Source: Torymus aiolomorphi (Eukaryota; Arthropoda; Insecta; Hymenoptera; Torymidae). From it: DNA of 64,000 bases. This document shows positions 25,372 to 36,173 of the stretch, one piece after another. The notes below the pieces were generated by a model. It was not told where the DNA came from and made no database searches. It saw nothing but the letters and a program-made list of their open reading frames with translations. Position 1 is the first letter of the stretch, and each line of letters begins with the position of its first letter. Position numbers and translations under genes: made by a program. The stretch is taken from NCBI GenBank assembly GCA_036365515.1, contig CM070876.1:35161195-35225194 (forward strand). Reading direction: 5' to 3'.

Positions 25372-25989
25372 TTGTAATAATTATTCTTGTAGATACTGCT
25401 TTAATGTTGAATCAAAATATGAAGTTGGTAATTCAGTAGGTCGTATTGTTTTTGAAGAAATATCCCAATCGGATTGGCGAAATCGTCAACATCAGGATAA
25501 TGACATTCGAGCTATTTTAAAAAGTAAAAGGAGGGTTTAAATTTTCGTGGCAGGATATTTCTTCTGGAGATGAATATATGAAAGTATATTTATCTCAATA
25601 TGACTCATTAGTTGTTCTCGATGATATCTTGTATGGGAAATGGATTTCTTCTAACCTCAAAACAAAAGTTTTTCAATTAGTTGTCCCTAGAAATTATGTC
25701 AACACTATTTTAGACCCATGATTGTCCTTCTGGTGGACATTTTGGTGGAAAATTCGCAAAAGATTTTATTGGGCTTCTTGTAAAAAGGATGTTGAAAACT
25801 GGTGTAGATCTTGTTCAGTTTGCAAAGAAAGGTTCATCAGATAAAATTCACGATGAGATGAGAATCTACAATGTAGGATTACCTTTTGAAAGAGTCCAAA
25901 TAGATATTTCAGGACCTTTTCCAATTTTTTTTTTAGGAAATAGGTATCTCTTAGTTGTAACGGATTGCTTTACTAAATGGGTAAAAGCT

Positions 25990-26078
25990 TTTTCACCATA
26001 CCATGGCCGAAAGTGCCACTTTCGCTCCCGGCTCAAAAACGCGAATGTGGTATTTTCGGCCCGGGTATGGTGAAAAAT
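25990..26078. mobile_element. Palindromic insertion 1 in integrase
   Basis: TTTTTCACCATACC at the left pairs with GGTATGGTGAAAAA at 26064-26077, with further pairing inward (GGCCGAAAGTGCCAC against GTGGTATTTTCGGCC). Confidence 0.6.
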
Positions 26079-26213
26079 AGTATACGCTCCACGGGAGTAA
26101 AATTGGCCAGCCTATATCTCGTGTTTGCCACCCTCGCCTTCGGCTCGGGTGGCAATTTACACGAGATATGGACTATCCAAGTTTTTTCCTCCCTAGGTGC
26201 GTAATATACTATT
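26076..26213. mobile_element. Palindromic insertion 2 (AATAGTATA ... TATACTATT)
   Basis: Left end AATAGTATACGCTCC and right end GCGTAATATACTATT are inverted. The centre is TATCTCGTG...GCCACCCTCGCCTTCGGCTC...CACGAGATA. Its left end overlaps the end of insertion 1 and its right end doubles as the left end of insertion 3. Confidence 0.7.
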
Positions 26214-27133
26214 TCTTACTCCCCCACCCGAAAGTACGTACTTTCGGCTCGCATCTCCGAGCCGAAAGTTAACTTTCACACCCTATTTTAGACCAACCGC
26301 GCGCTCTGATTGGCTGCCGAAATTTCCCGACCCGCTGCGCTTGAGCGCCTGCGCGCATGAGCCACTCTGTCTCATGCGCACGAGTGACGAAAAAAAAGAG
26401 TTAGTTGAAATAAAAAGTGGTGTTGGTTGATCGTGGTCATTGTTTTTTTCTCTTGTTTTCTACACGTACTTACGAGTCGTGTAGAAACAATTAAGTAAAC
26501 GTGCGGACGGAAGCGTACGAGGAAAAGATGTTTGTGCGGTGTGAAGGTTAGACACGTACACCCAATGGACATTGATTCGTGTCATTAGTGACCGTCGTGC
26601 ATAACCTTTTCAATTGTTTTCTCATTTCTTATGTATGTTAACGTTTAAAAGGTTGTGCGTGACGGTCACTAACGAGCACGTTCGACACGAATCAATGTCC
26701 ATTAGGTGTACGAAATAGACAGAGGAAAGTGCACGGGTGACGAGAAAAAAGAGTTAGTTGATCAAACTTTAATGTACTTATTTCATCACCTTATTTCTTT
26801 CTTTTTTTAATGAATGTGTTTCTGATGCCCGCCCCGACCAGCAAAACCTCGGCTTCGCCTCGGTCTTGCAAATGTCGGGCGGGCATCAAACCATCTCTGC
26901 AACAGCGAAAGTAGCAGACGCCAAAAAAACCAGCTCTCCACGCCGGGTCGAAAAAAAAAAACAGTCGGTAATATCAGCCGAGCTACCCAAAGCGGCCGAG
27001 AGAGGCATTACTATCGAACGGGCCGAAAGAAAAACTAACACTCAAACACAGCTAGCAGACGACAACGCAATTTTATTAATTATTTAACAATTACAGAACG
27101 TACTTTCGGCCGGGGAGTAAGAAAAATAGTATA
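26203..27133. mobile_element. Palindrome-rich TIR insertion 3 (931 bp)
   Basis: TATACTATTTCTTACTCCCC (26206-26225) is inverted at about 27114-27133 (GGGGAGTAAGAAAAATAGTATA), extended by CGAAAGTACGT/ACGTACTTTCG. Inside are two further palindromes: about 26555-26712 (GGACATTGATTCGTG ... CACGAATCAATGTCC) and 26823-26890 (GATGCCCGCCCCGAC ... GTCGGGCGGGCATC around CCTCGGCTTCGCCTCGG). A 73-codon frame at 26866-27087 is not recognised as a protein. Confidence 0.7.
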
Positions 27134-27186
27134 CAATACTTGGACCGGAAATCCAATTTCCGGCCCACGTATCGTATTATACTATT
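27125..27186. mobile_element. 62-bp palindromic insertion 4
   Basis: AATAGTATACAATACTTGG at the left pairs with CCACGTATCGTATTATACTATT at the right, around CCGGAAAT/AATTTCCGG. It shares AATAGTATA (27125-27133) with the end of insertion 3. Confidence 0.7.
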
Positions 27187-27747
27187 CCTCTCTCTAATAT
27201 GAGAACAAAAATTATTACTGAAGTATTTGTCCGTGAAATCGTGTGTAGATATGGATTTCCTCTTGAAGCTCACACTGATCACGGTCGTAACTTTGACTCT
27301 AAACTAATTAAGAAACTGTCTCAGTTGTTAGAAATTCGGAAGACTAAGGCAACACCATTACACCTTCAATAGAATGGTCAGGTAGAAAGACAAAACAGAA
27401 CGATACTAGACTACTTATCCAAATACATAACAGATAACCAAAAAGATTGGGATCGTTGGATTACCTTGTATCTTTTAGCTTGCAGATCCTCGGTACACGT
27501 AAGAACTGGGGCCACACCATCGGAGGTGGACACCGGTACAGACTTGAGGCTTCCTCTGAATATGATACGCGGATGTCCTACTTAAGAAGAAGATTGTCCT
27601 AACTATGGCAGCTACGTCCAAAAACTAAAAACCAACATCAACAAAATTCGCCAATCAGCACGAAAGAACATTTTCCTCTCCTCCAACATACGAAAACAAC
27701 CTATGGCAGAACATGCAGACGTGTCAACATTCAAGAACAATAGAAAG

Positions 27748-27961
27748 TATGGTTGTCTACTGTCATCAAACATGAGAAGAACGAAAGCATTGCTAAGCGA
27801 TTAGTTTGTTGTTCTCGACTCGATTTAGTTTTTTCAGTTTAGTTGATTCGAGAGCTGTTGATAACACGTTTTAATCTTTTGTGTTTCTGATCTTGAATAA
27901 ATTACATTCTTATTCTTTATAAATAGTTGTTATTATTTATGGTGTGTGTAAATGTGTAACA
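27748..27961 (+). repeat. 3' LTR
   Basis: Matches the 5' LTR from CTACTGTCATC onward with few substitutions. The first ~15 bases differ, so its start is approximate. Ends TGTAACA followed by ATATTATCC of the interrupted host repeat. Confidence 0.82.
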
Positions 27962-28080
27962 ATATTATCCTATTAACTATAAAATTGAACTTGCACAACT
28001 TGAAAATAAACTTCATTTACCTGCAAAATTTTAACTTAATATCTCTTTACAGTTTTCAGATATGGTGCTGACAAATTTAT

Positions 28081-28094
28081 TGCACACACACACA

Positions 28095-28137
<43 letters not shown>

Positions 28138-28146
28138 ACACACACC
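28081..28146. repeat. (CA)n microsatellite
   Basis: About 33 CA units with two CATA interruptions, abutting the 5' region of the LINE. Confidence 0.95.
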
Positions 28147-28933
28147 CGTGCCGAGTTGTTAGTCTCGCATTAGACGCCTCCCTAGATAGTGGATAGGGGA
28201 AAGCTTGTCAGATATGAAGGGCGCCGGGGAAATAAAATACCCGGGGCGTCCAAAACTAGCTAGGGGAAGGCATCCCGAATAATAAACCAACTATGGAAAT
28301 ATACAAAGAAAGTTTAATTTTTACTGTAGAGGGGGGCTAGATAAAAACCCCAGTGCCGGGGTCGGGGGGCGCGAGAGCAGGCATCAGCGGACCGACGTCG
28401 ATATCCAATGACTGCAATGGAAAAGATAAAACCTTGAAGGTGGACCACTTGGACTTCAAGAGTTTTAAAGCACCAAGTGAAGAACAAAATACTGGACAAA
28501 AACTATTAAGAAATCTTTAAGAAACCCTTAATAGCATGAGACAGTTCCTTTCAGAATCTAAGAGGACAAACGTGCACAAGGAAATTAGACAATGGACCAA
28601 CCAAGCTAAATTCCAATGCGACAAGTTCGAAAGTTGGTTTTGTCGCAACTAGGAGGATCTACATTCAGTAAAGGAAACCTTAGATGCATCTTAACAAACT
28701 GAGAGCATCATCGGTATACACCAACGAGGGGATAGCAGGCAGATAAAATAACATACGTCTGTTATGCATAAGACTAAAAAGAAGGACATCTCCCTACTGC
28801 AGGAGAACAGGATCCTTAGCAAGAAGAAAAATGAATAAGAACAGCGTACTGAACCATCAGACGATACCTAAGAGCAGAGCTGAAAACAGGTGTTTGGAAG
28901 AAAAGGGAGGAGAAAAGGTCAAAGACTAAATCC

Positions 28934-29690
28934 ATGGTCCAAAAACAGACAGAGGCTGTTTTTGTCAAGCCAGTGGAAATGCCAGACGGCTCTATGCCAA
29001 CATATGTAGAGATCCTCAGAAGCGTTAATGAGAAGACAGTCAAAACCAGGCTGAATACAGATGTCCACCATGTGGAAAAGGCTAAGGACGGCAGCCTGAT
29101 AATGAAACTCCAGAAAGATAGTACAGCAGGACTGATGGTTAATGCGGTTAGAGAGGGCCTGGCCGTAAAAGTAGCAACAACCTGGCGTGTAGGTACCATT
29201 ATGGTGTTAGAAATTAGAGATCTAGATGGTACAGCAACTGAGGATAAAGTAAAGGAAGCTCTATACAATGCACTCGAAGGAGCTGAACCCGAGGATTGCA
29301 AGATCGGAGCAATGAGATTGGCCTATAGAGGGACGTAACTGGCGATTGTCATGGTACCCAAAGCTGTCGCCAGAAGACTACTAGCAAGTGGCAGGCTCAA
29401 GATAGGATACGTCTATGCTTGAGTAAAAGAAAGACTCAAGATACCTAGGTGCTATAAGTGCTTAGGTTTCGGGCATGTTGCAGCGAAATGCAGTAACAGA
29501 TACAATAGGGAGAAATCCTGCTTTAGATGGGCAAACAGGATACCTAGCTAAAGGTTGTAAGAATGATCTTAAATGCCATGCTTGCGAGACATTAAAGGCT
29601 GACTTCAACCACAAAGCTGGGGACGGGACGTCTGAAGCCCTTACAAGGGCTAAAATGGAGATACAGAAAAAAAGGAGCCCAAGAAAAAAT
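28934..29690 (+). pseudogene. LINE ORF1 (gag-like, CCHC knuckle)
   Basis: The open part at 28934-29338 encodes TYVEILRSVNEKTVKTRLNT and a GTIMVLEIRDLDGTATEDKV segment typical of R1/I-clade ORF1 proteins. After a TAA (29336-38) the same frame resumes and reaches CYKCLGFGHVAAKC (C-X2-C-X4-H-X4-C, about 29450-29491). The second knuckle is frameshifted and has lost its His (GYLAKGC). The protein would bind element RNA; this copy cannot make it intact. Confidence 0.8.
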
Positions 29691-29799
29691 GGTTAGATTT
29701 CTCCAAGCGAAGCTAAACTGGAGCAGGTATACACCAGTGGCTGATGCCACTGGATCAACGACTGTCGGAACGATGGCGCTAGTCAGATCGTAGAAAATG

Positions 29800-30420
29800 T
29801 TATAACTGTCGAATCTGCGAGAAGACAAGGCTTCGCAAGGGTGAAAATTGGCGGTATAATTGTATCAAGCTGCTATTTCTCCCCAAACGCGAGCCAAGAA
29901 GACTATGCTATAGACTTAGCAGGGCTCGAAGACGACATTAGATCACAACAGGGAACAATACTGGTGACTGGCGAATACAACTCTAAGTCTCCCTCATGGA
30001 GCGGAGGACCGGAAGATGCAAGGGGCCAGTAGCTAGATGAACTGATGGTTTTTCTAGATCTGGCAGTGATGAACCAGATCGAAGTCGCGACGTTCGAGAG
30101 AAGGGAATCTGAATGGGTACTTGACCTGACGTGGGCAAGCTGATCACTGGTTAGAAACTTAAAGATGTGGGAAGCATCTAATGAAACAACTCTCAGCGAT
30201 CATAGACATATCTTATTCGATGAACTTGAAACCAAGTAAAAGACAAGTTGGATGGGTTAGCTGGAAGCTGAATGAAGAACTGTTGTTGGAATCTCTTGGC
30301 TGGTTCCCTGGTATCAGGGATGACTGGTCTGTGGAACAAACCATATAGGAGGTGATGAAAAGCATCTACGAGACTTGTAATGCTTCCATGCCCAAAAAAG
30401 GATCTGGTCCCCCGCTACAA
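29800..30420 (+). pseudogene. LINE endonuclease domain, truncated
   Basis: GIIVSSCYFSPNASQEDY (29847-29900), VTGEYNSKSPSWSG (the family's GDFN has Glu in place of the metal-binding Asp), a stop at about 30031, then TLSDHRHILFDE with the catalytic SDH text (about 30189-30225). More stops follow until similarity ends near 30420. Confidence 0.78.
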
Positions 30421-30779
30421 ATCTTTTTCTTTGAGAAAGCAAAAACAGCCTCATTAATAGCTTTATCAAATATTGTATTGTAATATTCCAGAATAGTTTA
30501 ACATTATACTATTTTATGAAAAAGCACTACAAGAAAGCTTCTTACATGTAAAAAAACTTATGTAACTACAATTCTAAAACTTATGCTTCAATTTTTTTTA
30601 CATAAAATATTGAAGAATTCATTTGCAACGTTTCTTCTTGTTTTGTTTATGGATGTATTGGCTATACAATCGGTGTCAGAAGTAAGCTTTTATTTAAAAT
30701 ATCAATAATTTGTTATATGGGGTTGTTTTTTTTCTTTTTTATTTGAAAACTATGTAGGAGGGCATAAGACCAATAGTTG
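30421..30779. other. AT-rich spacer, nothing recognised
   Basis: Lies between the LINE breakpoint and the next inverted repeat. Confidence 0.4.
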
Positions 30780-31265
30780 AAGCTCCCAAAATGAGAAATC
30801 AGATAAAACTTTATGAAGTACTTCGACTTTTAAAAATCATATACTCTAATATATTTTTAATTTCATTCATCAAGTTGCCGCATCTTCAAATTTTATTTGA
30901 TTCTTGCTTTTTTGGTCTTATTTTATATAGGGGAGAATTATTAATAGACCCACTAACACAAAAATAAAAAAACTAACTTTATATTTAAGATAATAAACAC
31001 TTTAAAGTGTACAGTCAACTTAAAAAGTGAGTTCCTTTTTTATAAAACTAAACTTTAATGAAAATGTAAGACATATTTTATTTTTGAGTTAGTGGGTCTA
31101 TTTATAATTCTCCTCTGGACAAAATAAGACCAAAAAAATAAGAATCGAATAAAATTTGAAGATACGGCACCTTGATGAATGAAATTAAAAATGCATTAAG
31201 ACATATAATTTTTAAAAGTCGAAATCTTCAAAAATTTTCGTCTGATTTTTTATTTTAGGGGCTTA
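30780..31265. repeat. Inverted repeat, ~190-bp arms, ~105-nt spacer
   Basis: 30780-30970 and 31076-31265 are reverse complements at roughly 85% by eye (TTTAATTTCATTCATCAAG and TAGACCCACTAAC with their inverted partners). Older than the hairpin at 6341-6968. Confidence 0.75.
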
Positions 31266-32013
31266 TATTGCTCATTTGAATTATTTCTCTAAACTTATTT
31301 AATAAAAAAGTAGCAAATATCGTTTTATATTCAATTATTAATAATTTTAGTAATACTGATATTCGACGCCGATAGTATAGCCCATACATCCTTAAATACT
31401 CTTCTATTTGTCCATTGGAAGCATTGTATGGAATTTGTTTACTTTGTATGCTCCGCTCAAGTTGATACCTTCCCAACACAATAGATACACTATTCTTTTT
31501 GTTTATACATATAAATGGTCTTTAGAAAAAATATTCTTTGATACGTACATTCTTGCAAATATGTACGTTATACAAATAAATAGACTGCTTCAGCCGTCTG
31601 TAAGGGTAAATGATCAGTATAAATAGTGCTAGTACAGCAAATCGAAACTATGCTTTCTACAGCCTAAAATTTTTTTCAGTGTACTAGACGACTGACTATT
31701 TATTTAAAGAAATATTAAATGTTTTAAAGTGAATAGACATCATGTAGAGGAGACCTGGACCAAACGGTTAACGGTCATGCCGAGCAAAAAGAATATTAAC
31801 TAACAAAGTGTCATTGCTTATTTTGAATATTATTTGTATATCGGTGATAATCATCTAACGTGCATATTTGAGCTTTGAGTAAGAAAAAAAAATTATAAAA
31901 ATCCCATTTTTTTTGTTTGTATTTATTTCTCGTAGTATCTAGAATACCTGTTTACAGTGGTCGCGCAGGATCAGTTCATTAGGCAGAAATATTAAAGTTT
32001 TAAAGTTATTATA
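31266..32013. other. AT-rich DNA, no gene recognised
   Basis: Short frames on both strands over 31255-31626 show no recognisable protein. Confidence 0.4.
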
Positions 32014-32319
32014 TGCCAGGGGAATTACATGTGTGACAGGGAAATTACATGTATCAAGGTCTAGGCGTTCCGAGTGCCCAATGATGGAGCCTAGGTAGCG
32101 CGTAGCGTATACGCGTATAGGTTTTTGCCTCTAGGTATTGGAACCCACCGAATGCGTGGTCTACGTCGTACTGAGAGTGGCCGATGACGGCAAGGGCCTC
32201 ATTTGCGCTATGGATGGTCTGGATGTATCCAGACTTGGGAAATGGGTAGCTCTGAAAGTCCAGACCTGGGATCTAAGAATAAAAAATCATAAACCGAACT
32301 ACCCCAAACTGAACACCCA

Positions 32320-32560
32320 AATAGGCGGGGAAGGCGAGTTCCACGCTCAAAATTATTAACGTGTAGACGGGCAGGCAGAAAAGATTTCATTAAAATACAA
32401 AATCCAAAATCCAAATAGGCGGGGGAGGCAAGTTCCACACTCAAAATTATCAACATGTAGACGGGCAGGCAAAAAAGATTTCATTAAAATAAAAAATCCA
32501 AAACCCAAATAGGCGGGAGGGGCAAGTTCCACGCTCAAAATTATCAACGTGTGGAACAAA
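32320..32560. repeat. Three tandem copies of a 94-bp unit
   Basis: AATAGGCGGG starts at 32320, 32414 and 32508. Units share GCAAGTTCCACGCTCAAAATT, CGTGTAGACGGGCAGGC and AAAGATTTCATTAAAAT. Confidence 0.9.
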
Positions 32561-33146
32561 GTTCAACTCTTATGCACGGGTTCTTATGGAAGTACCTTGG
32601 TAAAACATAAAACACTTAGGATGCCATTCTTTAAAAAAGGTTACAGCGAACCAAAAAACTACTGGCAATATAGCAAATATACAGGAGAATGTTTATACTA
32701 AATGAACGCGATAGACAGCACCGATTCCGTGTACTGCGGCAAAACGTAAACACATGATCGAGTTCGTTGGCTGCGGGAGGGGCTGCGCGGTAAGCGGGGC
32801 AGCGGCGCACGGGCGAGATGACTCCCTCTCCACGCCCTGCGAGCGGAGAGCTATCGAACTTCCTTAGAATTCTAAACTAAAATAGGTAGGGGAAGTGAAT
32901 TCTACGCAGGAAAGTGAAGGCACGCAGTAAGGTCATCATGTCGGAGTCTAGGCGGTGCGCTGCGTAGTTTTTCACCTATAAATGTCGAACAGCATCCAAT
33001 GTTTGATCTAGGCATTCGGGGTTGCTGATGACGGAGCCTAGGGGGTGCGCACCGTAGGTTTTTGGCTCTATGTGTTGGAAATCATCGAATTCTTCGTCTA
33101 GGTGTTTGGGGTGATTGATGACGGTGTCTAAGTGATACGTTCCGTA

Positions 33147-33928
33147 CACGGAGAGAAAAATTTCAGTAAAAATTACAAAAAGTTCCGCAATTTTTACTGA
33201 ACTTTTCGGTACTGTGGTAACAGACTGCCAAAATGAGCGGATTTACTTGACTTTCTATACTTTTTATAGAATTTTCAGTAAAAATTACCGAACTGTTCAG
33301 TAACTTTTAAGAGAAGGTTTAGAAGTTTTCGTTGGCGTAACGCGCGGTGGCGCTGTTGACTGTTGTGCGCATGCGCGTTCTTGAATTTTAGCGAGAATTA
33401 CCGTGCACAACCGGTAGATGGCGAATATTGAAACTCACAAATGACCACGACTTTCTTCAGTTAGTATATAAGTCCGCTGAGTTTCTAAAGTTCATAAGTA
33501 AGCTTTTGCGTATTGCGAAATGTAAGGCATAGGTTACGTGTAGTATAGTAGTTTTAGATATGTTTAGGACTTTAGATATAAAAATTTCCTATGTAAAAGC
33601 GGCGTGCATATTTACATCTTATCTTACACCACAAGGAAAGCAACAATGGATTCCCAACTATTAAAATGGCGATAAGTGCGATTAATATAAATGATTCCCA
33701 TAAATAGATAAATTTTTTTTAATTACCATATTCGCCATATTCTATAAAATTTATAACTCAAAAAAGAGTAAAAATTACGGAACGGTTCAGTAAAAAGTAA
33801 GTGCTTAGAAAAATTACCGAACTGTTCTGTAAAATTTACAAAAATGTCAGTCTGTTACCGTAGTACCGTGAAGTTCGGTAAAAATTATCGAACTTTTTGT
33901 AATTTTTACTGAAAATTTTCTCTCCGTG
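33147..33928. mobile_element. CACGG-ended inverted-repeat element (782 bp), TA target duplication
   Basis: CACGGAGAGAAAAATTTCAG and its inverted partner end the element, and TA lies on both sides (33145-46, 33929-30). The terminal arms extend ~95 bp (AAAATTACAAAAAGTTC, CGGTAC...GGTAACAGACTG). The interior has no transposase. A stretch near 33380-33530 is less AT-rich. Confidence 0.85.
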
Positions 33929-34460
33929 TAGTTTTCATCGTCCACCACGTTTTCGATGCTTTCCAACACTCAGAGGCAAAAAACGAAGGAGCGCACCATC
34001 TAGACTCCATCATCGACCTCCCCAAAGACCTACACTGCGCATTCGATGCGTTCCAAGACCTAGAGGCAAAAACGCCTTTCAATGGGCCTTTCAATGTGTA
34101 GTGTTCGTGAAGACAGAAAAGTATTTATTGGCATCGATTGTTTCCTATGAATGAACTTTGCCAGAGAATGTTACAGGCCAGGGGACATTACATGTATGAT
34201 TTCTTTTACTTTATTATGATAAAAATCAAAATTTCCAAATACTAGATGTATTATTTTGATGTTCCTACTTCACCTGAAATTTCCTATATGCATTGGTCTT
34301 AAAAATCTTATTTGTCTTTGAGTTATAATCTGACAGGGAAATTACATTTAAAAAGGTACCCGCTCTATTAACGCAGAAAAGACACTGCATGCTTTACGTA
34401 ACACCTTGAAATATTAAAATTGAATATTTTACGTTTAAAGTACGTCTGAAGTTTGTAATT

Positions 34461-34995
34461 CGTCGCTCCCGAATAAGAAGGTGCCATTTCAACGCCCGAT
34501 TGGAAAAGGAGTCATCTCAGCGCCCGGTTGGAAAAGGAGTCATCTCGGCGCCCGGTTGGAAAAGGAATCATCTCAGCGCCCAGTTGGAAAAGGAGTCATC
34601 TCGGTCCCCGGTTGGAAAAGGTGCCATCTCAGCGTCCGATTGAAAAGGGGTACCTTTGATTGAGGTTTTCAGCTCTGCCAAAGTATATTTTTCGGAAAAG
34701 CTTTATATCACTTTATATAATAATAATTACTGTATAAAACGATATAAAGCTCTTCAGAAAAATATACTTTGGCAGTGCTGAAAACCTCAATCAAAGGTAC
34801 CCCTTTTCAACCGGACGCTGAGATGGCACCTTTTCCAACCGGGCGCCGAGATGACTCCTTTTCCAACCGGGCGCTGAGATGACTCCTTTTCCAACCGGGC
34901 GCCGAGATGACTCCTTTTCCAACCGGGTGTTGAGATAGATGACTCCTTTTCCAACCGGGCGTTGAGATGGCACCTTCTTATTTGGGAGCGACGAG
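34461..34995. mobile_element. Foldback element: inverted arms made of 28-bp tandem repeats
   Basis: Each arm starts CGTCGCTCCC(G/A)AATAAGAAG, then carries about five copies of a 28-bp unit (GGTTGGAAAAGGAGTCATCT + CGGCGCCC), then a unique ~75-bp inner inverted segment (ACCTTTGATTGAGGTTTTCA...). The centre is an AT-rich spacer (about 34711-34740). A near-match TTGTAATT (34453-60) / TTGTACTT (34996-35003) might be the target duplication. The layout is that of Drosophila FB-type foldback elements. Confidence 0.85.
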
Positions 34996-35003
34996 TTGTA
35001 CTT

Positions 35004-36173
35004 GGTTAAAAAAGATTTCTATGCACGAATTTCTTTTTTAAGGATATTAATGATAACATAGCTGTTGTGTAAACAAAATTTATTACAAAGTTCAGCAGGT
35101 ACTGTACACTAAAAGAATTCATAAAAGTGCTGACCTTGAACGTAATTCAAATTGTCAATATCAAAATAAAAAATTAAGACTTAGTACTTAATCAAGAACT
35201 GCACCTGCAACATCACGTGATAATATGTAATTATGGCCGTGTTACAGCCAGGGGATGTTACATTTCATATTTTAATCAAGTTAAATATTTGAATATGATA
35301 ATTTTATTACATAAAAGCACATATAATCTATTAATATGAATTCTTTTGTAATTTTATCTCTGATATTGAATTAAATATTTAGATATTACAAGAATATGCA
35401 CGTTAAATGATTTTTACCCATATATTAAAATTTATACGTTTATATATGATTTTTTTCTTTCTTATTGTAAGCAAATATAACATATGTTTAAAGTTATTTA
35501 AATTATTGTTTTATTATATATTTGTATTTACTTTTTCCTTAACATGTTGGTTTTGCCCGGGTCTATCTCCCCTACAACTTACTTACAAGTTCGCAAGTAT
35601 AAATACAGTAAACCAAAATTCTTACATTATTGACATAAATTTAGATGTAAAGTGAGTAATGATAAGTATTCTTCAATCAAGTATGTTAAAATTTAACATT
35701 TTTCTTTAGAATGTTGCTTACTAGGATTATCGATACAGAATCTACGACTCGTAGGAGGTTAATTCAGTAGATAAGTATAATTGACTAACCAAATGTAGTA
35801 GATACAAACGTGTGTATGTGTGTGTGTGTGTGTGTGTGTGCGTGCGTGTGTGTGTGCATGCGTGTGTCTGTGCGTGTGTGTCAGTGTGTGTGCATGTATG
35901 TGTGTGTTCATGTATTCATGTGTGTGTGTGCGTGTGTGTATTATTATTATTATTATTATAAATTTAATCAAATTGTAGACTTGAAGAGAGTAACAAAAAA
36001 TGGTTACCGAAACATTATTGTAATATCAATGAATAAACTGATGCAAAATAAGATTGATGATTCAAAATTTTTTAATATTTACTTATAAAAATAAATTATT
36101 TCATTCTGTTATCACAAGTATGACAAATATGTCATTTTCAAAAAGCCAGTTTTATTTCGTTTATAAAATATGG
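35004..36173. other. AT-rich DNA with a (TG)n tract at 35808-35940
   Basis: The impure TG/TGCG microsatellite generates long Cys-Val and His-Thr frames that are artefacts. No gene recognised. Confidence 0.5.

Larger units (their letters stand above)
25700..27560 (+). pseudogene. Integrase remnant, split by ~1.2 kb of palindromic insertions
   Basis: The N-terminal zinc-binding region is frameshifted (GGHFG..., W...C...C around 25735-25830). The core begins FERVQIDISGPFP (first catalytic Asp) and reads to DCFTKWVKAF, where it is interrupted at about 25990. It resumes at 27199 (MRTKIITEVFVREIV), passes AHTDHGRNFDS (second catalytic Asp) and NGQVERQNRT (catalytic Glu), then has a stop just before NGQ and ends at about 27580. 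Confidence 0.85.
22244..27961 (+). mobile_element. Degenerate LTR retrotransposon (Ty3/gypsy domain order), nested insertions
   Basis: Two LTRs of ~0.2 kb flank remnants in the order short Ala-rich N-terminal ORF, protease, reverse transcriptase, RNase H, integrase, which is the Ty3/gypsy order. The flanks AATAT at 22239-22243 and at 27961-27965 are a 4-5 bp target duplication. On both sides the sequence is one interrupted 155-bp repeat unit (...CTTAATAT | ATTATCC...). The coding regions carry many stops and frame breaks, and there is no gag zinc knuckle. Two later insertions sit inside: 22546-23310 and about 25990-27190. Inactive copy. Confidence 0.9.
28150..30420 (+). mobile_element. 3'-truncated R1-like non-LTR retrotransposon (LINE)
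   Basis: A GC-richer segment with a leader (28150-28930), a gag-like ORF1 with a CCHC knuckle, and an apurinic-type endonuclease domain. It breaks off at about 30420, before any reverse transcriptase. The endonuclease text (SCYFSPNAS, GEYNSKSPSW, TLSDHRHI) is of the R1/jockey kind. Many stops and frameshifts; inactive. Confidence 0.82.
32014..34190. repeat. Composite repeat with inverted ~115-bp units and outer GACAGGGAAATTACAT words
   Basis: Units containing GATGACGGAGCCTAGG, TAGGTTTTTGCCTCTAGG and TTGGAA occur at about 32045-32170 and 32930-33140 on the plus strand, and in inverted orientation at 33935-34085 (TTCCAAGACCTAGAGGC). GCCAGGGGAATTACATGT at 32015 recurs as GCCAGGGGACATTACATGT at 34176. 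Partial copies of that outer word occur at 34333 and 35236. Likely a decayed element with inverted internal repeats, split by the CACGG insertion at 33147. Confidence 0.55.

Noticed and set aside
27961..28080. Extra retrotransposon sequence right of the 3' LTR
   Set aside because: The text ATATTATCC... resumes the interrupted 155-bp repeat rather than the element.
28816..29301. 161-codon minus-strand ORF
   Set aside because: Antisense shadow of LINE ORF1.
34481..34973. Tandem-repeat 'proteins' on both strands
   Set aside because: Translations of the 28-bp units in the foldback element.
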